DNA of 26,701 nucleotides, from assembly GCF_000185845.1 (NCBI RefSeq), contig NZ_GL629647.1, positions 1,631,731 to 1,658,431 of the forward strand, given 5' to 3'. Shown here in pieces: positions 16,710 through 26,389 of the stretch. Position 1 is the stretch's first letter. The number at the start of each line of letters is the position of its first letter. A program made the position numbers and the translations under genes. Source of the stretch: Segatella salivae DSM 15606 (GTDB lineage Bacteria > Bacteroidota > Bacteroidia > Bacteroidales > Bacteroidaceae). Below the pieces are notes generated by a model that saw only the letters and a list, made by a program, of their open reading frames with translations, did no database searches and was not told the DNA's origin.

Positions 16710-19700
16710 TTATTTTACCGTTATTTTCTTTCCGTTAACAAGATAAATACCTGTGGAGACACTAAAAATACGAGATTCTCCAGCTTTTATGATTGTATTG
16801 GCTATCACCTGCCCCGACATATTATATATTCTCAAAGACGTATCCTGTTTACTTATAGCAATAATATTATTGCCGATAGTCGTAACAGCAAGTGTGGGTT
16901 GCTCATCCACAACTTGAATACCATTCGTTAATGATTGGTTTTCCCATTCATCAAATGATATATTGATTGCATTAAGCATTTTAGCTTCCGCAGTTGGCGA
17001 ACCATTAAATCTATAAACAGCACGGAATGGCCATTGATAAAGCATATTTTTACGGAGGTTTCGCAGTGCAACAAACTTATTATAAGAGAAGTAGAACACA
17101 TTTTGATTCATTGTTTTCTCCATCCTTACACCAGAATAAGTATGATAACTTGTAAAGTTAGCAGCAGCACCATCAAGTGTATTTTGAACTGTCTCACCTT
17201 CTAAGAGTTGGTCTTTTGATGTTGTTTTCTCAATGAGTGCAGCCTTCTGTCGTATGGTAAAAAGTACTTGTGACGTAGCATTCGCACGTGGGAGACGTAC
17301 AATATAATCCGTATTTGCTGTAGCATCAGCTGATAGTTTACTAAATTGTGCCGTAGCTTGATAGTCAGTTCCCTGCAGCTGTGGCGTGTTATTATATGTC
17401 AATCCATTATTCTTCATCTTGCCAATTGTAAACTCATAGAAGCCTCCAAGGTCGTCTTTATGTTCACCATTACCATCAACAGACAAGGCGAAAGGTAATA
17501 CGATAGAGGCATAAGTGTCTGTACCATATCCATTATATGTAACTTTTCGTTCATAGATTGCATAATTATTAGCCGACAATTGAATATTAAATGGTGCATA
17601 GAAAGGAGTTTTATCAATGAGTTTAAAGTCTACAGAAGATGTGAAATCATCCGTAGATTCCTCCTTTGCTACAGCCACATTATTTGTTGTTGCTTGTGCC
17701 TCTGAACGATAAGGTAGATAGATTATAGCATTCTTGGCGAGCAAATCCTTAAACGAAGTCATATTCATCATGCTCCCTGCCAATGTTCCTATACTACCCA
17801 CAACACTGAAAAGCTCGGCACAATTGACATAAAGTACTTGGTCAAGTGATGTCGGAGCATTACTCCCACCAAGTGCTGTTGTCATGGCATCTTTAATCTG
17901 TGATATTGTCAAATAACCATAAGAAGAGTTCTCTTCAGTATCAAATCCAGCATCTGTTGTAGTGATTTTTGCCCCGTACATAGCTTCTTGGTTATCTTGG
18001 TCAGTAGACGTCTTATAATAATTTGTCTTATCATAGATTTTCGTCCACTCCACCTTAGGCGTATAGTTGCCTGAAGCCAACTTAATAGTTGTAGTATAGT
18101 AGGCAAAAGCCTCATGTTGTTCCTTGGTTGTTGGCGCTATGTTATACCGCGTTTCATCCTTAGTAAAGAGATAAAGCGTCTTTATTTCACCTATCTGTAC
18201 TACAGAGTTTGCTTCGTCGAAGTTACCCCCTTGTGTTGTATAAGCAGCTGCACTATATGGAGTTTCAGTGAGATATAGCGTTGCACGCGTATTTCTATTG
18301 CGGTCAAGTTCAGCTGAATTGTTGAACACGAAAGCCTTATTTCCAGCCACCTTAACTTCAATTTTATCAAGATATGTATGGTTAGGATCATAGCTATTGC
18401 TATAAAGATCAGTACCATTTACGGGGGTATACTTCGAACCTACAAAGCTATAGCGTGCTGTTCCGTCACGAGGATCACAGTTCAGATATGTGTCATCAGC
18501 AAAGAGCGACTTCAAATTACGGAAAGAGAACTTACCTTGTAAAGGAGAAGAGAAGCCAAGTGGCACCTTATATACAAAGAGATCGCCACCCATTTTGAAG
18601 TCTGTTGCATTCGTAAACGTACGTGTCATCTCCTCACCTTGCGCTCCTGTGCACACGATATCAGCCGTACTGACATACGGATTCAATGGTTCCATCTTCA
18701 CATCTACGTTCACTAACGCCATACCCGTAGTATTTTCAATCGCAAACTTCACCGCATCGTTGTTCAGACCAGTAATGTCGAAAGAGCCATCACGATTGGT
18801 TGTCGATACGTTTACAGTCTTTTCAACCGTTGTACCCGTCTTATCATATACCTTCAAGGTGAAGTTCTGTGGCACAAAAGCAGAACCTGACGACTCACGT
18901 TTCGGGGTTTCGCCATACCAATAGTAAGACAATGCAGTTCGTGCATAGGGATATGAGGTTGCAGGTATATATTGCAAATAATATCTATAACCATAAATGA
19001 GGTTGTAAAGTCTACCTTCTGAATCAAAGAACCAGTTCATACTGGCATCTGAACTATTTGTCGTCGTTGTGATAGAGTAGTCGTAAGAGTTTGTGAGTGC
19101 TACTACTCTAAGATAAGTTTTGCTACCACCCGCACCCTGCATATAAATTCGTCCTGAAGCATCTTGCTCCCAACTGGAGGCTAAAGAGGTCCATTGCAGG
19201 TACCTGTTAAGGTATGCATTCGTCCCACTTTTCTTAATTCTGAAGCCCTGCTGACTGGCAGATTGGTTCGCACCATACGTATATTTAAAGGTTGCACCCG
19301 TAATTCGATAGCCTACAGGAACAATATTCTCAGTTCCATCAGCATATGTATTTACAACCTTAGTCGGTGCTTCTATATAGTAAACGCCACGCTTCAACGC
19401 ATTCCAATTCGCACCTCCAACCTGTAAAGCTGAGATGTATTGATTGCTACCTGTAGTTTTTTTCCATGTTCCATTATCAACAGCTGACTCGTGGAAGAGC
19501 TTCACTGTAGCTTCCATCTGCTTGATATTGCTCGGTTCATAAGCTAAGAATTTCTTACCATTCTTTTCTATTCGCTTAATTTCTCCCACATCAATCTTAC
19601 GCGTTTCAAAACCACTCTCCACCAAGTTAGTATTCTCTTCAGAAGCATTCGAAGGCGCCAGTGACACAGGGAACTCCACATCCGGAGCGATATCAACCTC

Positions 19701-20480
19701 GAATGATTCGTATTCAAAGCCCGAGAGTATGTTGGTATATTGGTGATCACCAATGAAAGTGAAGTAAATCACGTTACCAAGGTTATCTGTTGTGCCGTTA
19801 CCACGCGTCAGTTCGTAGGTCTTTGTCTTACCATCGCCAGAGTGATAGATTCTGACTGGCGTACCAATCCAATGCATATCGGAATTTTTCTTCTTTGCAT
19901 TGCTCTTCGCAACATCCGACTTTGGGATTTCACCAAAGTACCAATCCACCCATTGTCCCCATGTTAGTTTCTGTGAACCATCGGAAAATTGGAAGGCTTT
20001 ATTTAAGATATCATAGTCAGCCTGTCCATAACTACCGTGCAGATTATTCTTAATGCGGATGGTGTATTTCGTGATGCGGTATCCTTTTGGCACAGCCAGA
20101 GCAGCAAAAGAGTTATAGATACCCGTAATGTGCACAACCCTTTCATCATCAGGATTAGTGGTATTATGATCATAGAAACGAATGTTTCCTGTGTGGTTAC
20201 GCATCAATCCATCGGCCGAAAACTCTGGTTGGTCGGTCGTAGTATAGGTAAGCGGAGCTTGATTGTGGATAAAGAGCGAGCCATATCCAGCCTCAGAGCC
20301 TGCTTCAAGATTACTCGCCGAACGCACAGAAATAATATTTCCTGACTTAGGACTTATGGTAACCTTCACAGCTTTGCTACCTGCCTGTGCTAAGACTGTT
20401 AGATTTCCTACAAACAATAATAATAAAAGGGCCAACGACTTACGAGTAAATACACAGCGTGATGTCCAGTTTAATTTCAT
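16710..20480 (-). CDS. Large secreted surface protein with T9SS sorting tail, 1256 aa
   Basis: The signal peptide covers about residues 1-32 (SLALLLLLFVGNLTVLAQA). The last ~70 residues form a T9SS sorting domain: TLRIYNMSGQVI-like core (seen as SLRIYNMSGQVIAN), then GIYLVNGKKITVK. Export through the type IX system to the cell surface is therefore expected. The body is long, beta-rich and Ser/Thr/Asn/Tyr-rich, with several modules resembling the 721-aa protein's pre-tail domain (TYASIVLPFALSVDG). No enzyme motif was recognised, so an adhesin or structural surface role is the best guess. Its own promoter lies about 75 bases upstream, and peptide B follows directly. Confidence 0.82.
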   Translation of the reverse strand: MKLNWTSRCVFTRKSLALLLLLFVGNLTVLAQAGSKAVKVTISPKSGNIISVRSASNLEAGSEAGYGSLFIHNQAPLTYTTTDQPEFSADGLMRNHTGNIRFYDHNTTNPDDERVVHITGIYNSFAALAVPKGYRITKYTIRIKNNLHGSYGQADYDILNKAFQFSDGSQKLTWGQWVDWYFGEIPKSDVAKSNAKKKNSDMHWIGTPVRIYHSGDGKTKTYELTRGNGTTDNLGNVIYFTFIGDHQYTNILSGFEYESFEVDIAPDVEFPVSLAPSNASEENTNLVESGFETRKIDVGEIKRIEKNGKKFLAYEPSNIKQMEATVKLFHESAVDNGTWKKTTGSNQYISALQVGGANWNALKRGVYYIEAPTKVVNTYADGTENIVPVGYRITGATFKYTYGANQSASQQGFRIKKSGTNAYLNRYLQWTSLASSWEQDASGRIYMQGAGGSKTYLRVVALTNSYDYSITTTTNSSDASMNWFFDSEGRLYNLIYGYRYYLQYIPATSYPYARTALSYYWYGETPKRESSGSAFVPQNFTLKVYDKTGTTVEKTVNVSTTNRDGSFDITGLNNDAVKFAIENTTGMALVNVDVKMEPLNPYVSTADIVCTGAQGEEMTRTFTNATDFKMGGDLFVYKVPLGFSSPLQGKFSFRNLKSLFADDTYLNCDPRDGTARYSFVGSKYTPVNGTDLYSNSYDPNHTYLDKIEVKVAGNKAFVFNNSAELDRNRNTRATLYLTETPYSAAAYTTQGGNFDEANSVVQIGEIKTLYLFTKDETRYNIAPTTKEQHEAFAYYTTTIKLASGNYTPKVEWTKIYDKTNYYKTSTDQDNQEAMYGAKITTTDAGFDTEENSSYGYLTISQIKDAMTTALGGSNAPTSLDQVLYVNCAELFSVVGSIGTLAGSMMNMTSFKDLLAKNAIIYLPYRSEAQATTNNVAVAKEESTDDFTSSVDFKLIDKTPFYAPFNIQLSANNYAIYERKVTYNGYGTDTYASIVLPFALSVDGNGEHKDDLGGFYEFTIGKMKNNGLTYNNTPQLQGTDYQATAQFSKLSADATANTDYIVRLPRANATSQVLFTIRQKAALIEKTTSKDQLLEGETVQNTLDGAAANFTSYHTYSGVRMEKTMNQNVFYFSYNKFVALRNLRKNMLYQWPFRAVYRFNGSPTAEAKMLNAINISFDEWENQSLTNGIQVVDEQPTLAVTTIGNNIIAISKQDTSLRIYNMSGQVIANTIIKAGESRIFSVSTGIYLVNGKKITVK

Positions 20481-20553
20481 TTCTTTCTCTTATTAATGAA
20501 TGAATAGTTTATAGAATAACTCTTTTCAAAGTTGAGATGATTGCTTTCCGGTG

Positions 20554-20561
20554 CAAAGTTA
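20554..20561 (-). promoter_or_regulatory. -7 promoter box for the 1256-aa protein/peptide B unit
   Basis: Minus strand TAACTTTG followed by CACC, matching TAnnTTTG, 73 bases before the ATG at 20480. The -33 position is not a clear TTG. The rest of 20481-20736 is AT-rich and shows no gene. Confidence 0.55.
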
Positions 20562-20736
20562 CGCATTCTTTTGCATAAAACACCGATAAAATTAATGTTT
20601 TTCCATACTAACAATCTCATTATACTGATTATAAATACGTAATATTCAGTTTCAGAATACATTAGAATAAATTTGTTAAATTATATTTTATAGTGTTTAG
20701 AAACGGATTAAACACCCAATTAATGAATATAAAAAA

Positions 20737-20764
20737 GCCTGCCTTTCACTAAGGAAAGACAGGC
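20737..20764 (-). terminator. Intrinsic terminator of the peptide C/928-aa lipoprotein unit
   Basis: GCCTGCCTTTC (20737-20747) and GAAAGACAGGC (20754-20764) pair with one mismatch around a six-base loop, followed on the minus strand by TTTTTTATA. It lies 42 bases after the lipoprotein stop. Confidence 0.8.
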
Positions 20765-20806
20765 CTTAAAGTTATGTTCAATTGCGCCTATTGAGGCACA
20801 TTACGC

Positions 20807-23593
20807 TTATTCGGCTACGGGTCGAACTGCAAAACCATATGTACGGATGTTACGATAAAGCGGATAAACCTTGTCTACTTGCAGGCCCATGACACAACCA
20901 TTATTAACATCATTCGGGTCGGCCGACCAATAATCACCGATTGTTCCGCCATAGAACCAAGCGCCATACTTTGAATCTCGATAGCCAGCTGCAGGGAAAG
21001 CGATAGTTGATGTCTTTGTGCTATTGGTCCAGAACACATGCCCATATTGCGCATTATACGATGTTTGATTGTCTGTTCCGTCTACATTCATCGTGCCTTC
21101 GTTTAGTCCATTGGCTGTGAAACCCGTGAAAGCGGCATTTGAAGGGACACTAAATCCAACAGGAGAAGGGTCGTAGATGGTCTTGACAACAGGAGTATTG
21201 TTTATATGATTCAGTCCACTGGCGGTCCTGTTATTAATTGACCATAAGTTATAGAAATAGTAATACTTCGTCAATCCGGCATTCGTGTTAATGATTCCTG
21301 CAGCATTTGTTCCGGTTATATAGAAGAAACCAGGGTTCTGAATGACGTTCTGCATATAGATTTGATCGCCTGCATTCCTATTGATTGAGCCTTGTTTAGG
21401 AGGCAAATTCGAACCAGGGAAGGGGTCTTTTCGTCCCCACTGATACATCGTTGCGGCTCCACTATTCTTCTCTATACCTGCATTTTGCGTAATTGTAACC
21501 ACTGCTTGCTGCTTTACTCCAGCGTTGGCAATCTCTTGTTCAACCTTTATCTTCACACTGCGTGGACTTGAATAAGGCGTACCTCTCCATACATCGGGTT
21601 TCCAACCAAGCGGCTCACTCGCAAAGTTATATACCTTTCCTTGTTTGTTTGTGACAGGAATCTTATTCAAAACCTCCGCTGGTGCAAACCACAAATGCCA
21701 TGACCAGAGTGTGGTATTGCCCTTTTTCACGGCAAGAACTGCGTTGCCACTCTTGATATCTTCTTTCTTAACTTCAAACTTAACGAAAGCATTGCCATTG
21801 CCATCACGATAGATTGAAGTTGTAGGAAGCGTCACAAGATTAGCTTCATCAGCCCAAACCACCTCTGCCTTATCTATGCCATTATTGGCCTTATTATTAG
21901 TTTTCTCTATCCAAGGGTCGGTGATAGGAGCGCCATTATGGTCTACAAAAGTGTGGAGAATAACATCTTTTTCAGCTGCAGGACTACCAAACGTTACCTT
22001 TGTTACAGGTGCACCACTCTTGAAAGCGCTGGCGTTGGTTTCTCCATTCTTAATGGCATTGCCATAGACAAGCGGAATACAATAAAATCCTGGGGCTGAG
22101 ATGACATAACAATTTGCCGTATTTTGCACGGTAATCTCACCCTTATTGTTCGATAAATTATAGGGCGTTGCAGCAGTACCCAATGGCGTTGACTCCTGCA
22201 ATTGTTTGTTACGCTTAGCTGTGAGGTCTACTATCTCTGGAACTAAGGTAGCAGTTCCCTGTTCGGCTTCAGTTCCACCACTACCCGATGTCTTGCTGAT
22301 AGCCGTCAACCATGCCGGTTTATTCTCAGTCCATGTGACTCCTTCGTCTACACTATAGCCCACAACCTTCCAGGCAACAGGCTTTTTTGTGCCATCGGGA
22401 GCAGTGCGATAACTCGTTATACTATATTTATCTGACTGAGCAGTTTTATAGCCTACAGCCGCAGGACTCGTTGCTTCAAGCGTATAATTCCACGTAGAAG
22501 TTTTCTGGCTTAGCTTGTAAGTGCGTGTTGTTCCAGCCTCCCACGAACCTTTGAGCGGTACAGAAATATCCGTATTATCCGTAAATGTAATTACAGCAGT
22601 GACCTTATTCGTCAGCTCTTGGGGAATCATATAGAACGTGTAATTGTCCTTTAGATTAGCTAAAGCTGCGCCCGAAGGATACATTGTTACATCCCTTACT
22701 ATGCTGTTTGGGTTTTCGTTGGTCTTGTAATTCAAGCCATCAAGCGTAACATCTCCACGCGTGTTATACCCCGTAGAAACCCATTGCGCACCAGAACCAT
22801 CATAGGATTTGGATAAAACGAATTTGCTTTTGAGCAACACATTCTTAAGCGTTATTTGCTTGATTGTCTTATCGAACGACAGATTCTGCCCCACAGCAAA
22901 GCGAATAGCCGTTAAAGCATGGCGGAAATTCAAGCTTGTTACTGGTGCTTGCAGACGTGTGGCATAGTGCACATCGCCTGAACATGCAGTCATAAGGTCG
23001 ACTTGTTTCCGAACATCCGTATTCAAAGTAAATTCAACACTGGCGCTGTTTGTGGCATCGGGAGCATTGATATTCATCACAGGATATACGGCAAAGAATC
23101 GCCCGAAAGGTTTATTCCACGACCAAAATAAGGAGGAATAAAGCTCACCATTATTCTTTGTTCTTGCATTGTTAAACCAACTCTCCGTAATATTGGCTGC
23201 AGATGTGCCACGAACGCCCGTTGATGAGAAGTCACCGAGTGACATTCTGTTAATAACATTGGCGCGTGTGGTTGCGTCGTGCTTCACTGGATTAACACCG
23301 CTGACAGTGGTTTCAATCAAACATAGATTGAGATTTGCGTTGTTATTCGGCAACAACTTTTGACCGATGAAACGCTGTTCGTTGGCTTCTTGCACATTTG
23401 CTGTACGACTGAAAGGATTCTGTCGTGCACTGGCCACTTCATTATCTTCGTTAATATCGAAACGAACCATAGTGCTTTTATCGCCATTATCCGAATCGTC
23501 TTGTAGGTCATTGTCAGCACAAGAAACTGCAAATAAAGCCAAAGCGGCTGCAAGAAACGTCTGTAAGTCTGCTAAGAAATATCTTTTTCTCAT
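20807..23593 (-). CDS. Fimbrillin-like surface lipoprotein, 928 aa, with FISUMP-like C-terminal domain
   Basis: A lipoprotein signal peptide ends in LFAVSC with the lipid cysteine at C25. The following ADNDLQDD is acidic, as in Bacteroidota surface-export signals. Residues about 40-370 resemble the fimbrillin/Mfa-like family (for example LNFRHALTAIRFAVG, and later YTFYMIPQELTNKVTAVITF). Residues about 690-928 resemble the Fib_succ_major (FISUMP) type: MYQWGRKDPFPG, YDPSPVGFSVPS, FPAAGYRDSKYG, DYWSADPNDVNNG, YGFAVRPVAE. Such proteins are fimbrial subunits or surface adhesins. It starts 30 bases after peptide C and both precede a terminator, so they form one unit. The full fimbrial assembly set (FimB-E-like) is not in this window. 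Confidence 0.8.
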   Translation of the reverse strand: MRKRYFLADLQTFLAAALALFAVSCADNDLQDDSDNGDKSTMVRFDINEDNEVASARQNPFSRTANVQEANEQRFIGQKLLPNNNANLNLCLIETTVSGVNPVKHDATTRANVINRMSLGDFSSTGVRGTSAANITESWFNNARTKNNGELYSSLFWSWNKPFGRFFAVYPVMNINAPDATNSASVEFTLNTDVRKQVDLMTACSGDVHYATRLQAPVTSLNFRHALTAIRFAVGQNLSFDKTIKQITLKNVLLKSKFVLSKSYDGSGAQWVSTGYNTRGDVTLDGLNYKTNENPNSIVRDVTMYPSGAALANLKDNYTFYMIPQELTNKVTAVITFTDNTDISVPLKGSWEAGTTRTYKLSQKTSTWNYTLEATSPAAVGYKTAQSDKYSITSYRTAPDGTKKPVAWKVVGYSVDEGVTWTENKPAWLTAISKTSGSGGTEAEQGTATLVPEIVDLTAKRNKQLQESTPLGTAATPYNLSNNKGEITVQNTANCYVISAPGFYCIPLVYGNAIKNGETNASAFKSGAPVTKVTFGSPAAEKDVILHTFVDHNGAPITDPWIEKTNNKANNGIDKAEVVWADEANLVTLPTTSIYRDGNGNAFVKFEVKKEDIKSGNAVLAVKKGNTTLWSWHLWFAPAEVLNKIPVTNKQGKVYNFASEPLGWKPDVWRGTPYSSPRSVKIKVEQEIANAGVKQQAVVTITQNAGIEKNSGAATMYQWGRKDPFPGSNLPPKQGSINRNAGDQIYMQNVIQNPGFFYITGTNAAGIINTNAGLTKYYYFYNLWSINNRTASGLNHINNTPVVKTIYDPSPVGFSVPSNAAFTGFTANGLNEGTMNVDGTDNQTSYNAQYGHVFWTNSTKTSTIAFPAAGYRDSKYGAWFYGGTIGDYWSADPNDVNNGCVMGLQVDKVYPLYRNIRTYGFAVRPVAE

Positions 23594-23623
23594 CTTTAAT
23601 TCATCATTCTTTAAGTTTCTACA

Positions 23624-23821
23624 TTATCCTTCAAGATTGTCGTCATCGCCTCCATCAACAGGAACGAGTGGCTCAATGGTAATACTTCCTGGTGGGTTAC
23701 CACCGCCTCCGGGGCGCACATTAGGACTTGCTGCTAAAAGATATTCTTCATTGCTCATAGCAAACATAACAATACTCGGCTTGATATACTCTCTCTTAAA
23801 TCCTTTTTTAATGATATTCAT
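23624..23821 (-). CDS. Small YIxP-type peptide C, 65 aa
   Basis: A 65-residue protein with a slightly longer basic start (MNIIKKGFKREYIKP) than its relatives, then a hydrophobic stretch EYLLAASP at about 26-33, a Gly/Pro-rich tail (RPGGGGNPPG) and a terminal GGDDDNLEG acidic cluster. The ATG at 23821 is the only good start. It is the first gene of a unit whose second gene, 30 bases on, is the 928-aa fimbrillin-like lipoprotein. The leader upstream contains a perfect GCATGA/TCATGC hairpin at 23903-23921. The YIKP motif, hydrophobic pair and acid end align it with peptides A, B and D. Function unknown. Confidence 0.68.
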   Translation of the reverse strand: MNIIKKGFKREYIKPSIVMFAMSNEEYLLAASPNVRPGGGGNPPGSITIEPLVPVDGGDDDNLEG

Positions 23822-23966
23822 TTTTTTAATGATTGTATTAAGATATATGGGCAGAGGCTCACGCGAGCTTAGAATGTGCCATTATCTTGTGTTAATGAAT
23901 TGGCATGACACGTTATCATGCACGTTTATCAAAGAATAGTTTCCTGAATTCACGTTGATTCGGATG

Positions 23967-23974
23967 CAAAAGTA
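23967..23974 (-). promoter_or_regulatory. -7 promoter box for the peptide C/928-aa lipoprotein unit
   Basis: Minus strand TACTTTTG matches TAnnTTTG. It lies about 146 bases before the peptide ATG, implying a long leader that holds a GCATGA/TCATGC hairpin (23903-23921). No TTG at the -33 position. Confidence 0.4.
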
Positions 23975-24117
23975 TAAAGAAAAATCGATTGCGCCATATT
24001 TTAATCTATTTTATTTTAAATAAAATAACGCCACACGAGAATGATTAATTTGAATGAGTTGACGTCCCATCATCCTGCATTTCACAACATTGTCGCCTCC
24101 CACTTGCCCCACTATTT

Positions 24118-24132
24118 TGCGGGAGGCCCGCA
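24118..24132. other. Short perfect hairpin bordering the 41-bp repeat array
   Basis: TGCGGG (24118-24123), a three-base AGG loop, and CCCGCA (24127-24132) abut the first repeat unit at 24135. It may be part of the repeat element's boundary. The region 23975-24117 holds no supported gene. Confidence 0.35.
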
Positions 24133-24134
24133 AG

Positions 24135-24380
24135 CATCAAACCATTTGGGAAATGACTTTCACCATGCGCGGAAACGCCAAAGCATTCGGGAAACGACTT
24201 TCGCCATGCGCGGAAACTCCAAACCTTTCGGGAAACGACTTTCGCCATGCGCGGAAATATCAAACCATTCGGGAAACGACTTTCGCCGAGCGCGGAAACA
24301 TCAAACCATTCGGGAAACGACTTTCGCCAAGCGCGGAAATGCCAAACCATTCGGGAAATGACTTTCGCCAAGCGCGGAGA
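24135..24380. repeat. Six tandem 41-bp direct repeats
   Basis: Units start at 24135, 24176, 24217, 24258, 24299 and 24340, each exactly 41 bases. The conserved core is CATTCGGGAAACGACTTTCG (20 bases), followed by CC and (A/G)(A/T)GCGCGGAAA-like sequence. Variation is concentrated in the first few bases of each unit and at the ATG/AAG/GAG position; unit 6 ends in GGAGA. There is no unique spacer between copies, so it is a tandem array and not a CRISPR. GGGAAA and TTTCGCC flank CGAC as an imperfect inverted pair inside each unit. The array is visibly more GC-rich than the flanks. It sits between two surface-protein units. Confidence 0.92.
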
Positions 24381-24417
24381 AACACGAATTTTATATACTT
24401 GTAGTATAACAAAAAAA

Positions 24418-24443
24418 TGGTATGCACAAAAAACTGCATACCA
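24418..24443 (-). terminator. Intrinsic terminator of the peptide D/628-aa lipoprotein unit
   Basis: TGGTATGCA (24418-24426) and TGCATACCA (24435-24443) are perfect nine-base arms around CAAAAAAC. On the minus strand the stem is followed by seven T residues. It lies 33 bases after the lipoprotein stop. Confidence 0.85.
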
Positions 24444-24476
24444 CTTTTTATCTTAACGTAATGTTATTCTATCTTC

Positions 24477-26363
24477 TTACCAGATCTTTAACGTGTTCTG
24501 AAGGTTCTTATAATCCTGGTCAAGTACTGGTTTGTGGTTTGAATCTTCCTCACCAGATATCCAAACAGGGCGGATAGCCTTAGCCTGAGCCTTACCATTT
24601 GCAGACAAGTTCCATTCTGTTGGACCGAAGAAGAAGTCTCTTGACAGAGCCACTGTTCTGGAGGTTGAGGTCATATACTGTCCATATGCACCTGCTCCAT
24701 ACGCCATATCTTTAAATCCAACTGTAGGAGATAAGGTTACACGTCTACCTGTAATAGGCAAGAACAAGCCTTTGTTTGCACGTACAAGTGCCGTAACATT
24801 GGTGTACTTATAGAGCGATTTAACCCTTGTTGGGAATGACTTTACTCGTACGGCACCAGCCGTTGTGAAGTATGCACCATATACAAATGTACCTTGTTCT
24901 GTTACACAATAAGCTGGCATTGCATTGGCTTTGGTGTACAAGGTAGTGATATCATCTTCGGTTGGCATACGATATTTCTGCTTTTTGTCCGTTGTATAGT
25001 AGCGTACAATGTCACCATACTCAGCTTGACTTCTGTCTACTTCTTGATGTATACCAAGCACCTTAGGAGCGTAGTATTTATCTACAGTAATATCCCTATC
25101 AGTGTATGTACCCCTATGCAGATTGAGGGCATTTTTAATGTCACCAAAGCGGAAAAGGTCTACATCATCAGTTGTTTGTGTAGGTGAAGTTTCGAACTGT
25201 GAAGACTGAAGTATACCATTTGCTGCTGGTTTACGGTCGCTTCCGAGCTTCACCGCACGGCGTGAAATCCACCATTGCGCTGGTGCTATACCCCAGTAAC
25301 CACCGTTCTCTGGACCATAATGGATGAAGTTTCCTGTTGCCCATTTGATGCCTTGCACCTCCACATATGGCTCTGGCAATACCTCGGGCATACTCAAAAG
25401 GTCAGAGTGATATACCTTTCCTTCGTCGAAACTCAAACTTGAATATTCTTTTTTATAGCATTTATTACCCACGTAAACCATAATAAGTACATCGGTATAG
25501 GTGCCAGGGAGGAGCGAAATGTATGTATATTTACCACCTGCAGACGATACCTTCTGACCCGTAGGAGGGGTAACAACGATGTTCATACTCTCATCAGCTG
25601 GGTTGTTCGCAACGAAGCTTCCCGCTGAGAGATCAAACACATCAGATCCCTTTACATTTGAGATGTAAACAGAATCGATGTTGGTCAAAATATGATTATT
25701 AGCGTCTGTGAAACGCAAACCCCACAAAGATACGATGCGTTTCATATCTCCAATACTCACATTAATAGTCGAACCTTCAATGCTCTTGGGCTTAACTTTC
25801 TTGTATTGGAAGTCATATAACTTGCCAATTGTCTCTGCTGTACCATCTTGACGGGTCAGGTTCAACGCAAGAAGGTTTGATATATGGTCAACCTCATCAT
25901 GATAAGGTTTATCGTCATCCTCGCCCGTTTTCGTAACAGGCTGGATGCTTTTACCGACTGCAGCACCTGGATAGAAGAAGCAAAGGTCGTCAGTAAGCTT
26001 GATTGCTCTATTTCCTTTTGCCTTTATTTGGCCAGTGAACAGACTGCTCTTAGCTTTGCTTACACTTTCTATCATCGAGTAGGTAGTACTATTATTCTCA
26101 ACTCCATCGTCTGACACAAAAGCAATAATCTTATCGCCTTGCGCCCACTCAGAGTGCAACACTTTCTTATTATTTGCATCAACAGCAAGAGCCTTAGTGG
26201 GAATTATATTATCTTGTGCAGCTGTCGACTCCGCCTTTATCGTATAAATATGCTGGACAGTATTGTCATCCTTATCATTATCCACATCATTCGATTGACA
26301 TGCAGTAAACACACTCATCGCAATACTGCAAAATGCTAAAAGTCTTATACTCGTTTTAATCAT
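24477..26363 (-). CDS. Fimbrillin-like surface lipoprotein, 628 aa
   Basis: The signal peptide ends in the lipobox VFTAC with the lipid cysteine at C22. The acidic QSNDVDNDKDD follows, consistent with surface export. Residues about 30-330 resemble the Mfa-like fimbrillin family (SEWAQGDKIIAFVSDDG, then FTGQIKAKGNR, later YISLLPGTYTDVLIMVYVG, and SFDEGKVYHSDL). The C-terminal part (KWATGNFIHYGPENGGYWG, YRMPTEDDI, FLPITGRRV, then YMTSTSR and IRPVWISG) resembles the FISUMP/major paralogous domain also seen in the 928-aa protein. It is a likely fimbrial subunit or adhesin. Peptide D lies 26 bases upstream and the two share a terminator, so this unit has the same gene order as peptide C with the 928-aa lipoprotein. 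Confidence 0.8.
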   Translation of the reverse strand: MIKTSIRLLAFCSIAMSVFTACQSNDVDNDKDDNTVQHIYTIKAESTAAQDNIIPTKALAVDANNKKVLHSEWAQGDKIIAFVSDDGVENNSTTYSMIESVSKAKSSLFTGQIKAKGNRAIKLTDDLCFFYPGAAVGKSIQPVTKTGEDDDKPYHDEVDHISNLLALNLTRQDGTAETIGKLYDFQYKKVKPKSIEGSTINVSIGDMKRIVSLWGLRFTDANNHILTNIDSVYISNVKGSDVFDLSAGSFVANNPADESMNIVVTPPTGQKVSSAGGKYTYISLLPGTYTDVLIMVYVGNKCYKKEYSSLSFDEGKVYHSDLLSMPEVLPEPYVEVQGIKWATGNFIHYGPENGGYWGIAPAQWWISRRAVKLGSDRKPAANGILQSSQFETSPTQTTDDVDLFRFGDIKNALNLHRGTYTDRDITVDKYYAPKVLGIHQEVDRSQAEYGDIVRYYTTDKKQKYRMPTEDDITTLYTKANAMPAYCVTEQGTFVYGAYFTTAGAVRVKSFPTRVKSLYKYTNVTALVRANKGLFLPITGRRVTLSPTVGFKDMAYGAGAYGQYMTSTSRTVALSRDFFFGPTEWNLSANGKAQAKAIRPVWISGEEDSNHKPVLDQDYKNLQNTLKIW

Positions 26364-26389
26364 AAGATGAATTCGTTCTTTGTTTATTA

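Noticed and set aside
24135..24380. CRISPR array
   Set aside because: All 41 bases of each unit are alike, no unique spacers exist, and no cas gene lies nearby.
24041..24404. Three overlapping open frames of 104-108 codons on both strands
   Set aside because: They coincide with the 41-bp tandem array. A 41-base unit shifts frame at each copy, and the unit has few stops, so open frames on several frames and strands are expected by chance.
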